Assembly (NCBI RefSeq): GCF_947036855.1 | Contig: NZ_CAMQRY010000004.1 | Location: 1-47,236 of the forward strand | Origin: an uncultured Clostridium sp. | GTDB taxonomy: Bacteria; Bacillota; Clostridia; Clostridiales; Clostridiaceae | Direction of reading: 5' to 3' | DNA length: 47,236 nucleotides | Shown here: positions 27,859 to 35,929 of the stretch, piece by piece | Numbering within the stretch: the first letter of the stretch is position 1 | Layout of the letters: each line of letters opens with the position of its first letter | The notes under the pieces: model-generated | The model's input: only the letters and a program-made list of their open reading frames with translations | Databases searched by the model: none | What the model was told of the DNA's origin: nothing | Program-made: the position numbers and the translations under genes

Positions 27859-28482
27859 CTATTTATTTTTAAATAAATCTGCTATTTTAAACCTAAATTC
27901 TATTTTACTATCTTCTGAGTCTGTTATCAAACTTTGTTCCTCTTCTGTTAAAACCCCTGATAACTGCTCTTCACTTTTTTCATAACTAATCTGCCCTTTG
28001 CTCATATCTATAAAACATAATGGTGGAAACATAACACACCACCAATTTTCACCTTTAGCCTCACCTATTAAAACTCTAAATGCTTCATACTCTCCCTGTG
28101 GAAGTGTAACATTACCATATGTTTTTACTGGGAAATTTGTCATAGCAAGTTCTACATTTACGTCATAGTCATATCCTTCTTTTTTTATAACTTCTTTTGC
28201 AATCTCTATAACCTTTTCTTGATTGCTTAATAAAAGTTCTCTTGACTCATTTAAAGATTTTGATTCATTTAATATTGGTGTCATATATCCTATAACTTCA
28301 TCTCTTACTTTAAGCTTTAACTCTTGATCCTTATCTGAATCACTATTTGCAAGAACATGAAATCTAATTATCTTTTCACTTATACCTTCCATACTTGTAA
28401 CTTGTACACTATTTCCATTTATAGCTATAAAGCCACCTATTAATATTACTAAACTTACTATACCTAAAATTATTTTTTTCAT
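27859..28482 (-). CDS. spoIIR: stage II sporulation protein R (SpoIIR)
   Basis: SpoIIR is secreted from the forespore and triggers SpoIIGA to process pro-sigma-E in the mother cell. With the ATG at 28482 (AGGGGGTG seven bases upstream) the protein is 207 residues and has a clear N-terminal hydrophobic signal (about 2-20). Typical blocks are IIRFHVLANSDSDKDQELKL, KVRDEVIGYM and GEGENWWCVMFPPLCF-like AKGENWWCVMFPPLCFID. An upstream extension of 24 codons lacks a ribosome binding site. In the family the gene is under forespore sigma-F control; I could not confirm that promoter here. Confidence 0.95.
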   Translation of the reverse strand: MKKIILGIVSLVILIGGFIAINGNSVQVTSMEGISEKIIRFHVLANSDSDKDQELKLKVRDEVIGYMTPILNESKSLNESRELLLSNQEKVIEIAKEVIKKEGYDYDVNVELAMTNFPVKTYGNVTLPQGEYEAFRVLIGEAKGENWWCVMFPPLCFIDMSKGQISYEKSEEQLSGVLTEEEQSLITDSEDSKIEFRFKIADLFKNK

Positions 28483-28568
28483 ATTAAAACACCCCCTGAT
28501 AACTAAATAATAGCCAAGGAGTGTTTTTTTTATACACTTTATTCTAAATTTCAAAAAATATTTTTATT

Positions 28569-29420
28569 TTATATAGTTCTTGTTATAAAAACATCATTAT
28601 GCGAGTATAAACTTTTCATTCTATCATATGCCTTTTGAGCAACTAACATATCTTCAAAGAATCCAAAAACAGTTGGTCCACTACCGCTCATCATTGTTCC
28701 AACAGCACCTGCATTTCTCATTTCATCTTTTATTTCTCTTATAACTCTATGTTTTTTAATAGTTACATTCTCTAGTACATTTCTCATTCTTGTAGAAACT
28801 CCATATAACTCATCTCTGCCCATACATCTAATGATTCCATCAATATCTGCATGCTTATGAATCTTTGTTATATCTAAATCTCTATAAATATCCTTTGTTG
28901 AAACTCCAAAATTAGGCTTAACAACAATTAATATTTTATCTTTGAAAGGTTTTAACTTTGTAATTTTTTCACCAATACCTTCACAAAGTGCAGTTCCACC
29001 ATCTATACAATAAGGTACATCAGCACCAATCTTAACTGCAAGCTTTTCTAAAGAGGTCTTACTAATATTTTTATTAAATACTTTATTCATTAAAAATAAA
29101 ACAGTTGCTGCATCACTGCTACCACCTGCCATACCAGCTGAAACTGGAATGTTTTTCTTTATACTAATATCAACCCCATCTTTTATTCCATAGGTATCTT
29201 TAAATAACTTTGCTGCTTTAAACGCTAAATTTTTCTCATCTGTCGGTAAATAATATTTATCTGTAGTTACATTTATTTTATTAGTATTATTTTTTTTAAG
29301 TTCAATTTCATCATATATATCCACTGTTTGCATTATCATTCTAAGTAAATGATATCCATCTTCTCTTTTTCCAACCGCATCAAGGGCAATATTTATTTTT
29401 GCGTATGCCTTTCTCTTCAT
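28569..29420 (-). CDS. ispE: 4-diphosphocytidyl-2-C-methyl-D-erythritol kinase
   Basis: IspE phosphorylates CDP-ME, the fourth step of the MEP isoprenoid pathway. It is a 283-residue GHMP kinase. The start KAYAKINIALDAVGKREDGYH and the ATP loop PVSAGMAGGSSDAATV (about 92-107) are diagnostic, as is MMSGSGPTVFGFF near the C-terminus. A weak AAAGG lies ahead of the ATG. It lies between a cyanophycin-synthetase relative and spoIIR, all on the minus strand. Confidence 0.96.
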   Translation of the reverse strand: MKRKAYAKINIALDAVGKREDGYHLLRMIMQTVDIYDEIELKKNNTNKINVTTDKYYLPTDEKNLAFKAAKLFKDTYGIKDGVDISIKKNIPVSAGMAGGSSDAATVLFLMNKVFNKNISKTSLEKLAVKIGADVPYCIDGGTALCEGIGEKITKLKPFKDKILIVVKPNFGVSTKDIYRDLDITKIHKHADIDGIIRCMGRDELYGVSTRMRNVLENVTIKKHRVIREIKDEMRNAGAVGTMMSGSGPTVFGFFEDMLVAQKAYDRMKSLYSHNDVFITRTI

Positions 29421-29508
29421 ATCTCTACAACCTTTCTAGTAAAGTTAACTGATTTATTAAGCTTATTATAATGTTTTATAATCTAAATATAAAGGAAAAT
29501 TAAATAAA

Positions 29509-29530
29509 GAAACAGATTTTTTTCTGTTCC
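29509..29530 (-). terminator. possible terminator after the CphA-like gene
   Basis: On the minus strand GGAACAG pairs with CTGTTTC (one G-U) around an A-run loop, followed by TTTATTTAATTTT. Confidence 0.5.
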
Positions 29531-29648
29531 TTCAAAATATTAATATTTTTTTCCTATTAAATTTATTAACTATTTACCATTTTAATATTTTCACTATACT
29601 TTTCATAGAAAGTTATTATTGTTATATTCGTAAGACTTTCATCAAAGT

Positions 29649-31388
29649 TTAGATATCATCTTTCACACGATTTTCAAACTCTAAAAAACCTTTTGATATA
29701 ATAGCATAATCCATATTTATACCAACAAGTGCCGAGCAAGCTGCTAAGGCATTATATTTATTGCACTCATCTTCTAACATTATTGGCATATATCTATAAT
29801 CACAAATCTTATATTCCTTATTTCTATTATGCACAGCTATAAATTCATCATCTAGATACACAGTAGGGTTCCCCATCCTTTTATTTTCTAATATATATTT
29901 ATTATCTTTATTTACTGAAAATAATATTGTTTTAACCTCATGTAACCTAGCTATTTCAATCATAAACTTACTCTGACAATCATCAGCATTTATAACTGCA
30001 TATCCATCTTTTTTTACACTTTCAATAACTAAAGATTCCATACTTACTGACTTATCACTATCATAATCTTCTTCCTTACTTTCATCTAAATTATTATTTA
30101 TCACTCCAACATCTGCTATATCATACTCTAAACCGCTTTTCATAATTTCCGCTTTACTACTTTCTAAAATTGCAAACTCTACTTCCTTATTAATTAAAAC
30201 TGACTTAATACTTTTACTCGCTGTATCACTTTTTGATATAATATCTTCTCCAATAGAAACTTCATCCATTGTCCTCATCCCCACAGTATATCCCATAAGT
30301 GATATTACATATGAAATAAGCCTTGTTGTTATAGCTTTCCCACTAGTTCCTATTAATGATATAAGTGGTATATTATCAAAGCCTGTTTTATACATACTCT
30401 TTAGTATTTCCTTTGAAACATTTCTTGCTAGTCCTTTTGTTGGGCATTCATGCATTCTTATTTCTGGTGCTGCATTCACCTCAATAATACCTCCATATAA
30501 CTCTAATGACTTTGATATATTATTTGTACATATATCAATTCCACATATATCAAGACCTAACGCTTTAGCTGCTCTTTCACATATTTTAATATTTTCTTCA
30601 CTTATTAAATCTGTAGCATCTTCTGCAAATCCACCTGTTGATAAATTAGCATTTTCTCTTAGTATAACTTTTACATCCTTTTTTATAATTTCATTTATAT
30701 CATGCTTATTTTTCTTCAAATAAATATCAAGCTCTTTACTAAGCTTAATCTTGGTTAATGGTCTTTCACAATTCATACCTCTTAAAATATCTTTATTTAA
30801 ATCATCAATTAATTCTTTTATAGTTTTAATCCCATCTCCAATTACATATGGTCGTATTCTTTGAGATACTGCCACAACTTTATAATCTACAACACAAACC
30901 CTATAATCTCTACCCTCAATAAATTCCTCTATTATAATATCTTTTGTTTTTTCTGATATCAGTTCATAAGCCTTAAGAAGCTCTATATCACTTTTTATAT
31001 TAACAACTACACCAGAGCCATTTGAACCAAATTGTGGCTTTAAAACTACTGGATAGCCTTTACAATGTGCAATTTCTAAAAGTTTTGTATTATCATCAAC
31101 ACATTCACCTTTCACAACTGGAATACTATTCATTTCTAATATCTTTTTAGTTATACACTTATCTCTACATATCTCAACTGCAATAGCACTTGTATTGCTT
31201 CCTATCGTATCATTAAAAACTCTTCCCTTCTCTCCATATCCAATTTGATAAATCCCATTACCAATTTCAATAATAGGCAATCCTTCAGCTTTTGCACTAT
31301 TATATATAGCTCTTGTAGATGGTCCTTGCAATTTTATTTTTAATAGTTCTTTGCTTGTACTAAACTTTTCGTCCATAAGTATTTTCAC
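29649..31388 (-). CDS. shortened cyanophycin synthetase-like protein: ATP-grasp plus degenerate Mur-ligase domain
   Basis: The 579-residue protein aligns with the middle of cyanophycin synthetase CphA (about 870 residues). The ATP-grasp domain (about 20-325) looks complete: VEICRDKCITKKILE, VVLKPQFGSNGSGVVV and the metal-binding IIEVNAAPEIRMHE. The Mur-ligase part (about 338-579) looks inactive. Its P-loop reads GTSGKAIT (347-354, no Ser/Thr after Lys), the usual ARGG is SKAE, and the DHLG histidine is absent. The CphA N-terminal domain and the Mur C-terminal domain are missing; the protein stops at GFLEFENRVKDDI. In CphA the ATP-grasp domain adds Asp and the Mur domain adds Arg. A GTG start eight bases after GAGGAGGGG shows it is not a decaying fragment. 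Confidence 0.8.
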   Translation of the reverse strand: MKILMDEKFSTSKELLKIKLQGPSTRAIYNSAKAEGLPIIEIGNGIYQIGYGEKGRVFNDTIGSNTSAIAVEICRDKCITKKILEMNSIPVVKGECVDDNTKLLEIAHCKGYPVVLKPQFGSNGSGVVVNIKSDIELLKAYELISEKTKDIIIEEFIEGRDYRVCVVDYKVVAVSQRIRPYVIGDGIKTIKELIDDLNKDILRGMNCERPLTKIKLSKELDIYLKKNKHDINEIIKKDVKVILRENANLSTGGFAEDATDLISEENIKICERAAKALGLDICGIDICTNNISKSLELYGGIIEVNAAPEIRMHECPTKGLARNVSKEILKSMYKTGFDNIPLISLIGTSGKAITTRLISYVISLMGYTVGMRTMDEVSIGEDIISKSDTASKSIKSVLINKEVEFAILESSKAEIMKSGLEYDIADVGVINNNLDESKEEDYDSDKSVSMESLVIESVKKDGYAVINADDCQSKFMIEIARLHEVKTILFSVNKDNKYILENKRMGNPTVYLDDEFIAVHNRNKEYKICDYRYMPIMLEDECNKYNALAACSALVGINMDYAIISKGFLEFENRVKDDI

Positions 31389-31462
31389 TTTTAATTCCCC
31401 TCCTCAAACAGTATTCTACCTTCTATTTATTTTTACCATTTTTTTATTTTTCCATACAAAAA

Positions 31463-31496
31463 AAGAACACATAAAACAAATGTTTTATGTGTTCTT
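31463..31496 (-). terminator. intrinsic terminator of sipL
   Basis: A perfect 16-bp stem AAGAACACATAAAACA/TGTTTTATGTGTTCTT is followed on the minus strand by TTTTTTTGTATGG. Confidence 0.92.
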
Positions 31497-31513
31497 AATT
31501 CAAACTATTAAAC

Positions 31514-33076
31514 TTAAATTATAGCTCTTCCTGGTATTATAATTTTTGTACCAATCATAAGCTCATCTTCTAAATCAATTCCATTTATAGTAGCTATTGA
31601 TTCCATTGTAGTTTTATACTTTTTAGCAAGTTTCCAAATAGTATCTCCACACTGAATTACATAAATAACAACTGATGCTTTCTTAGGTTCAACATTTTCT
31701 TCTTCATCTTCTTCTATACAATGAATATACTCTTTAACTTCTTTATATAAAGCTTTTGCATTAAATGATATTATTCCCTTAAGTGCTATTGTTCCAGCTT
31801 CTATAGCTGATTCTAAGCTCTCTAGCGTAGATTTAATACAAACTTCCATTTCGTCTGTTAAATTTGCTATCTCTATACATGCTGAAAACGGAAGTTCAAC
31901 ATCTAAAGCTCCATACCCAACATCTGCATTTATAGTTTTATAAAGACATTTAACTTTTAATATTCCATCAATATTTATATTGCTTCCTGAAATTTTAGAG
32001 TCAACAGAAACAACCTCACCTCTGGTACTTATTATCTGAACTGGTTCATCACCCTCAACACTTATATTCTCTTTAGAAATTGCCTCTGTAAAGCCTTCGC
32101 CAAGTCTAATTTTAAACTCTGCCTTTTCTTTTATAAGGTTTAAACTCTTCTCTGGTGAATAAGCATCTTCAATAACTTCTATTTCTTCTAATTTTGAAAC
32201 TTTTACATTTGTATTAATATCAAAATTTAAAACTATTATTCTATCTTCACCTAAATCATTTTGATTCACTGAAAAGTCTGCATTAGCAACCTTAAAGTCA
32301 TAATCACAATTATACTCTGAATTAAGACCAACTATATCTTCTTCATCTGATATAAAGATATCTTTATTTAATAAATTCAGTTCTTTTGAATCTAATGACT
32401 TATACATTAAATCAACATTAATATAACAAGAATATCTTATTTTATCATCAGTAATCCTAACATCTTTTTTATGAACTAAATAATCAAATTTAATAATTTT
32501 TTCAACTTGACCTTTATCCATACTAACCTCTAATTCTGATTTTTCCGAAATTCTTTTTGATCCTGTATAGATAAATTTATCTACTTTTTCAGTCTTTTTA
32601 ATAACCTGAATATCATTTCTATTATCTACACTTTTAACAAAATTAAATTCTTCTTGCTTATAAACATCTGCTACTGATTTAAAATAAGCTTCAATATTTA
32701 TCTTTCTTTCATTAACAAGAGTCGAATTTATATGTTCTAGCTCACACTCCACATTGCAAAGCATACCTTGCTCAGCACCTAATATGTCTATGAAGTTTGA
32801 TAACTTATTTTTATAGACAGCTGTATTTACTCCGCTACCATCTTCTTCTTCTGATAAGTAAATAATGCTAAATCTAACATCAGCTTCAACAAGTACTTTC
32901 CCATCAAAAACTTCTGCTTTAGTTATTTTTTTATCAACATCAACCGATAAAATTCTTCCTACATCTGGAAGTGTGTCTGATATAAGATACTCTTCTTGAA
33001 GTATATCTACATTCGAACTCCTTCCAACCTGTATTTGAAGTTCTACATTTTCTTTTATAAGATCTAAATTAGCCAT
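31514..33076 (-). CDS. sipL: SipL-like spore coat morphogenetic protein (SPOCS domains + LysM)
   Basis: The 520-residue protein has repeated SPOCS (DUF3794) domains across about residues 10-450 and a C-terminal LysM domain (about 470-516, YVIQCGDTIWKLAKKYKTT). This matches SipL of Clostridioides difficile in length and order. SipL binds SpoIVA through the LysM region and localises the coat around the forespore. An acidic linker (EEDEEENVEP) precedes LysM. A clear AGGAGG ribosome binding site precedes the ATG. It is monocistronic with a strong terminator, and yabG, veg and cotS genes lie next to it, consistent with a coat locus. Confidence 0.9.
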   Translation of the reverse strand: MANLDLIKENVELQIQVGRSSNVDILQEEYLISDTLPDVGRILSVDVDKKITKAEVFDGKVLVEADVRFSIIYLSEEEDGSGVNTAVYKNKLSNFIDILGAEQGMLCNVECELEHINSTLVNERKINIEAYFKSVADVYKQEEFNFVKSVDNRNDIQVIKKTEKVDKFIYTGSKRISEKSELEVSMDKGQVEKIIKFDYLVHKKDVRITDDKIRYSCYINVDLMYKSLDSKELNLLNKDIFISDEEDIVGLNSEYNCDYDFKVANADFSVNQNDLGEDRIIVLNFDINTNVKVSKLEEIEVIEDAYSPEKSLNLIKEKAEFKIRLGEGFTEAISKENISVEGDEPVQIISTRGEVVSVDSKISGSNINIDGILKVKCLYKTINADVGYGALDVELPFSACIEIANLTDEMEVCIKSTLESLESAIEAGTIALKGIISFNAKALYKEVKEYIHCIEEDEEENVEPKKASVVIYVIQCGDTIWKLAKKYKTTMESIATINGIDLEDELMIGTKIIIPGRAII

Positions 33077-33236
33077 ATCGTACCTCCTATATTCTACCTA
33101 CTATAATATATAAAACTAAATCTATTTTAATTCCACTTTTTTGAAATTTTTTTTAGAATATATCGATTTTTTTATAACTAAACTTTCACATTACAAATCT
33201 TATATCATTTTTTGTCGAATTTTAACTCTTTTTCAG

Positions 33237-33265
33237 TTGACACTTATCAGAAAATGTCGTATTAT
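33237..33265 (+). promoter_or_regulatory. consensus sigma-A promoter of the candidate small RNA
   Basis: TTGACA (33237-33242) and TATTAT (33260-33265) are separated by exactly 17 bases. Transcription should start near 33272. No gene with a ribosome binding site follows on this strand. Confidence 0.75.
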
Positions 33266-33271
33266 TAAGGT

Positions 33272-33358
33272 GGTTATTGACCATATAACCTCTCATAAAT
33301 TCTCAATACCCTTTTATACCATAGTTGAAAGATGGAAACCCACCATCTTTCTTTTTTT
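33272..33358 (+). ncRNA. candidate small RNA of about 87 nucleotides
   Basis: Between a consensus promoter and a strong terminator lies an unannotated transcript. It has a 5' hairpin GGTTAT/ATAACC (33272-33290), a 36-base A/T-rich single-stranded middle including AACCTCTC and ATACCC, and a terminator hairpin GAAAGATGG/CCATCTTTC (33327-33351) with loop AAACCCA and seven T. No start codon with a ribosome binding site is present. The pyrimidine-rich CCTC and CCC segments could pair with Shine-Dalgarno sites, the usual mode of Firmicute regulatory RNAs, but this is inferred. I recognise no known RNA family. Confidence 0.55.
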
Positions 33359-33361
33359 ACG

Positions 33362-33398
33362 CAAAAAAAAACCCCTGTTCGCCAGAGGAGCTTTTTTT
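33362..33398. terminator. terminator of veg (also back-up for the small RNA)
   Basis: On the minus strand CCTCTG pairs with CAGGGG (one G-U) around GCGAA and is followed by nine T. On the plus strand the same hairpin, with one mismatch, is followed by seven T. Confidence 0.85.
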
Positions 33399-33409
33399 AC
33401 TATATTCTA

Positions 33410-33646
33410 TTAAATTTCAAAATCTAATTGAACTGTATTTGTAAGTACGTCTGAATAACTATATGTTACCGTTCTTTGCGTATCTTTTTCTAATCTAATT
33501 ACAAAAATACTTGCATAAACACTCTCAAGTACTCCCTCATTGACTAAAACTCTTTTTCTGCCTCCGTTAGCTTTAAGCATAACTTTCTCACCTAGATGGC
33601 TCTCTAATGTTTTCTTTATAGAAGATACTGTTCTATTTTTCTCCAT
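33410..33646 (-). CDS. veg: Veg protein
   Basis: The 78-residue protein matches Veg, a small, abundant Firmicute protein linked to biofilm gene expression in Bacillus subtilis. The segment SIKKTLESHLGEKVMLKANGGRKR and the ending SYSYSDVLTNTVQLDFE are diagnostic. The ATG at 33646 has AGAGGGTG five bases upstream; an upstream in-frame start would run through the promoter region. Two strong promoters precede it. yabG lies just upstream on the same strand, as in Bacillus. Confidence 0.95.
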   Translation of the reverse strand: MEKNRTVSSIKKTLESHLGEKVMLKANGGRKRVLVNEGVLESVYASIFVIRLEKDTQRTVTYSYSDVLTNTVQLDFEI

Positions 33647-33670
33647 TTTAACACCCTCTTTCTTCATTTT

Positions 33671-33699
33671 AGTATATACTGTAAATCTTTGGATGTCAA
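33671..33699 (-). promoter_or_regulatory. proximal promoter of veg
   Basis: On the minus strand TTGACA (33694-33699) and TATACT (33671-33676) are 17 bases apart, predicting a leader of about 20 bases. Confidence 0.85.
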
Positions 33700-33710
33700 T
33701 CAAATTATAT

Positions 33711-33740
33711 ATTTTATCACCAAAGTAATATTTTTGTCAA
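33711..33740 (-). promoter_or_regulatory. distal promoter of veg
   Basis: On the minus strand TTGACA (33735-33740) and TAAAAT (33711-33716) are 18 bases apart with TGA directly before the -10 (extended -10). Confidence 0.75.
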
Positions 33741-33820
33741 TATATTTTTTTTAACATTTCTCAGTTATTATTAGCGTTTTTCAGGATTTTATTCAAAAAA
33801 ATCTATTTTTTCCTAAACTA

Positions 33821-34708
33821 TTATATATATTGAGATTTTGGGTAACCTTCTCTATATTTCCCTCTTGTTTGAAGCCCACCAATCCCTTTTATACCAGTAA
33901 TAGTATTCTCTATGACTTCTGTAATTGCTACAACCTTATCAAGTCCTGTATATGCAACTTTTTCGCAAATAAACACTGGATCAAGACAATGTATCAGCAC
34001 ACGACTTGGTGAACTAGCATAATTTGCACCTGCATCTAAAATCCCCTCATAAAAAGATTGACATGCACCTGCAAAAATAACAAGTTCATCATAACTTGAA
34101 TTATATCCTCTAAGTATTTTGACAGCTTCTATAAAAAACTTAGAATTTCTATAACTGCTTTCATCTAAATAATCACCTTTATGTTTAAATAGACCATCAT
34201 GTCCTGTTAACACAACTATGTCTGGCTTAACTAACTTAACAATTTCTAAAATTTTTATTGGTTGCTCACTTTCACTAATAGCAAACCCTTCGGCTTCAAG
34301 CTGTAATTGCTTATAAACCTTCAAACAATTATCTAGATAATCAACATCTCCATCAATATGAAGAATTTTTCCTGGTCTACCAAAAACTAAATTGTCTTTT
34401 TTAACTATTTTTGCTGATTTTCCACCTCTATCTTTTTTGATACTGGGAGGTTTTCCCCCATCACCTCTTCTACTTATAGCATTTTTTATAACTTTATTAA
34501 CTCTAGTATTAAACATTTTATCCATATCTGTTTCAAAATCGTTATTAACCTCTTCTAAGTCATCTACTCTAGCATCTGCAAGTATTCTTATACTATTGCC
34601 TTTTAATATATAGGTAACACTGCCATCATCATTCTTTTTAATATCAATTATTTTAAAAATAACATCTTTTCCATATGATTTTCTAACAACATAATCTCCA
34701 ACATCCAT
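33821..34708 (-). CDS. yabG: sporulation-specific protease YabG
   Basis: YabG is a mother-cell cysteine protease that trims coat proteins during spore maturation and, in clostridia, precursors such as preproCspA. The protein is 295 residues. An SH3-like N-terminal part (MDVGDYVVRKSYGKDVIFKI) is followed by the protease domain. The likely catalytic dyad is His170 in VVLTGHDG and Cys216 in IFAGACQSF. The ATG at 34708 has AGAGGTG six bases upstream and gives the family start; an ATG eight codons earlier has no site. It is flanked by cotS and veg. Confidence 0.95.
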   Translation of the reverse strand: MDVGDYVVRKSYGKDVIFKIIDIKKNDDGSVTYILKGNSIRILADARVDDLEEVNNDFETDMDKMFNTRVNKVIKNAISRRGDGGKPPSIKKDRGGKSAKIVKKDNLVFGRPGKILHIDGDVDYLDNCLKVYKQLQLEAEGFAISESEQPIKILEIVKLVKPDIVVLTGHDGLFKHKGDYLDESSYRNSKFFIEAVKILRGYNSSYDELVIFAGACQSFYEGILDAGANYASSPSRVLIHCLDPVFICEKVAYTGLDKVVAITEVIENTITGIKGIGGLQTRGKYREGYPKSQYI

Positions 34709-34780
34709 AAGTATCACCTCTTTTTTAAACATATAAGATTATACTATGCTACCTCTATATTTTTTGTTCTAAAAATAAAA

Positions 34781-34811
34781 AAGTAATAAGAAATTTTCAT
34801 TCTCATTACTT
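34781..34811 (-). terminator. intrinsic terminator of the first cotS gene
   Basis: AAGTAATAAGAA and TTCTCATTACTT pair with one G-U on the minus strand, followed by TTTTTATTTTT. Confidence 0.8.
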
Positions 34812-34818
34812 TCTTAAT

Positions 34819-35823
34819 CTATTCTAAAATATTGTACTCTTTTTTAAAATCATCAATGAATTGCATATATAAATCTTTCTCATTTATTATATTTTGTATC
34901 TTCTTAGAAAAAGTATTATTTGCCCAAGTTACTTCATTATAATAATGTCTATTAGCAAGTCTCCAATATCTTTGTGGAAAAAGTAGAAATACTAATATAA
35001 TTTTATATTCTGCTTCTTCAATTTTTGATACACTATTATATGTTTCTATAATAGCCTTTGCATATTCAATATCCCAATCAACTTTTTTAAGAACTTTTAT
35101 CATAAAATTAGCTATATCGAATGTTCTTATTTCTCTTTTACAATAATCAAAATCTAAAATATGAAGTTTATTATTAGCATCTATAACTATATTATGATAT
35201 GTGTAGTCATGATGACAAAATACTTTTTCTTCCTCACTTTTTTCACAAATTGTATTATACTCAGAACTTAATAATAGCTTTGATGCTCTTATAGCTAAAT
35301 TTCTATAAAAATCTACTGTTTTCACATAAGTTAAATCAAAATCTTGCTTTATGTTCTTCTTTCTAGCCATATCTCTCATTTTTGAAAGTGCTTTAATTCT
35401 CTTATCCATAAGAGTAGGCCATCTGCCTATATCTGTTTTAAGTTTTGAATTTTCTGGTGGATCATATCCTTTACTTGCCTCATGTAATAATGCTAAATGC
35501 TCTGCTGCAAGTTTTACATCATCAAGACTGTGAAAATCACACTCTCTACCTTCAATCCACTCTGATAAAGTATATAAATCTTCATTTACTAATGCAAATG
35601 GCTCTTCCTCTGTATTTAAATAGTATCTATCTACATTCTCAAACCCATTACTTATAAGATGTTCCTTAGCCCCATATACAAATAATAATTTTTGAGTTCC
35701 ATAATTTATTCTTTTTAAACACCTATCCCCTTTATTAGTTTTAAGGTGATAAATCCCTTTGCTCGGCTTCTGTGATTCTATTTTTATGTCAAACTGTCGC
35801 TCAATTTCTAATTCCCTCATCAT
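34819..35823 (-). CDS. cotS: CotS-family spore coat protein (kinase-like fold)
   Basis: The 334-residue protein has the aminoglycoside-phosphotransferase/choline-kinase fold of CotS/CotI. The catalytic-loop motif is FCHHDYTYHNIVI and the metal-binding motif ILDFDYC. N-lobe strands and the LALLHEASKGY helix are present. CotI-type members phosphorylate coat proteins in Bacillus; CotS itself is a coat component. All key residues are kept, so kinase activity is possible. GGGGGTG lies seven bases before the first of two ATGs. It diverges from a family-4 glycosyltransferase 106 bases away, mirroring cotS-cotSA linkage. Confidence 0.88.
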   Translation of the reverse strand: MMRELEIERQFDIKIESQKPSKGIYHLKTNKGDRCLKRINYGTQKLLFVYGAKEHLISNGFENVDRYYLNTEEEPFALVNEDLYTLSEWIEGRECDFHSLDDVKLAAEHLALLHEASKGYDPPENSKLKTDIGRWPTLMDKRIKALSKMRDMARKKNIKQDFDLTYVKTVDFYRNLAIRASKLLLSSEYNTICEKSEEEKVFCHHDYTYHNIVIDANNKLHILDFDYCKREIRTFDIANFMIKVLKKVDWDIEYAKAIIETYNSVSKIEEAEYKIILVFLLFPQRYWRLANRHYYNEVTWANNTFSKKIQNIINEKDLYMQFIDDFKKEYNILE

Positions 35824-35929
35824 AATTATTCACCCCCTATATATTTATATGTCAATCTACCTTTATTTATTAACAAATTCTTCTAATAAATAATATAATG
35901 AATATATAGCTATACTGAAAGGATTTATA

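Larger units (their letters stand above)
33077..33409. other. gap between sipL and veg, holding a candidate small RNA
   Basis: No protein-coding gene is convincing here. The gap contains the presumed sipL promoter (minus strand, 33077-33150), a consensus plus-strand promoter at 33237-33265, a small RNA unit ending at 33358 and the veg terminator at 33362-33398. Confidence 0.6.

Noticed and set aside
33141-33413. 90-codon plus-strand open frame between sipL and veg
   Set aside because: It spans a promoter, a terminator and the veg terminator, and lacks a ribosome binding site; the small RNA explains the region better.
35843-35851. CATATAAAT as a sigma-E or sigma-K -10 for cotS
   Set aside because: The predicted start would fall on the ribosome binding site, and no convincing -35 was found.
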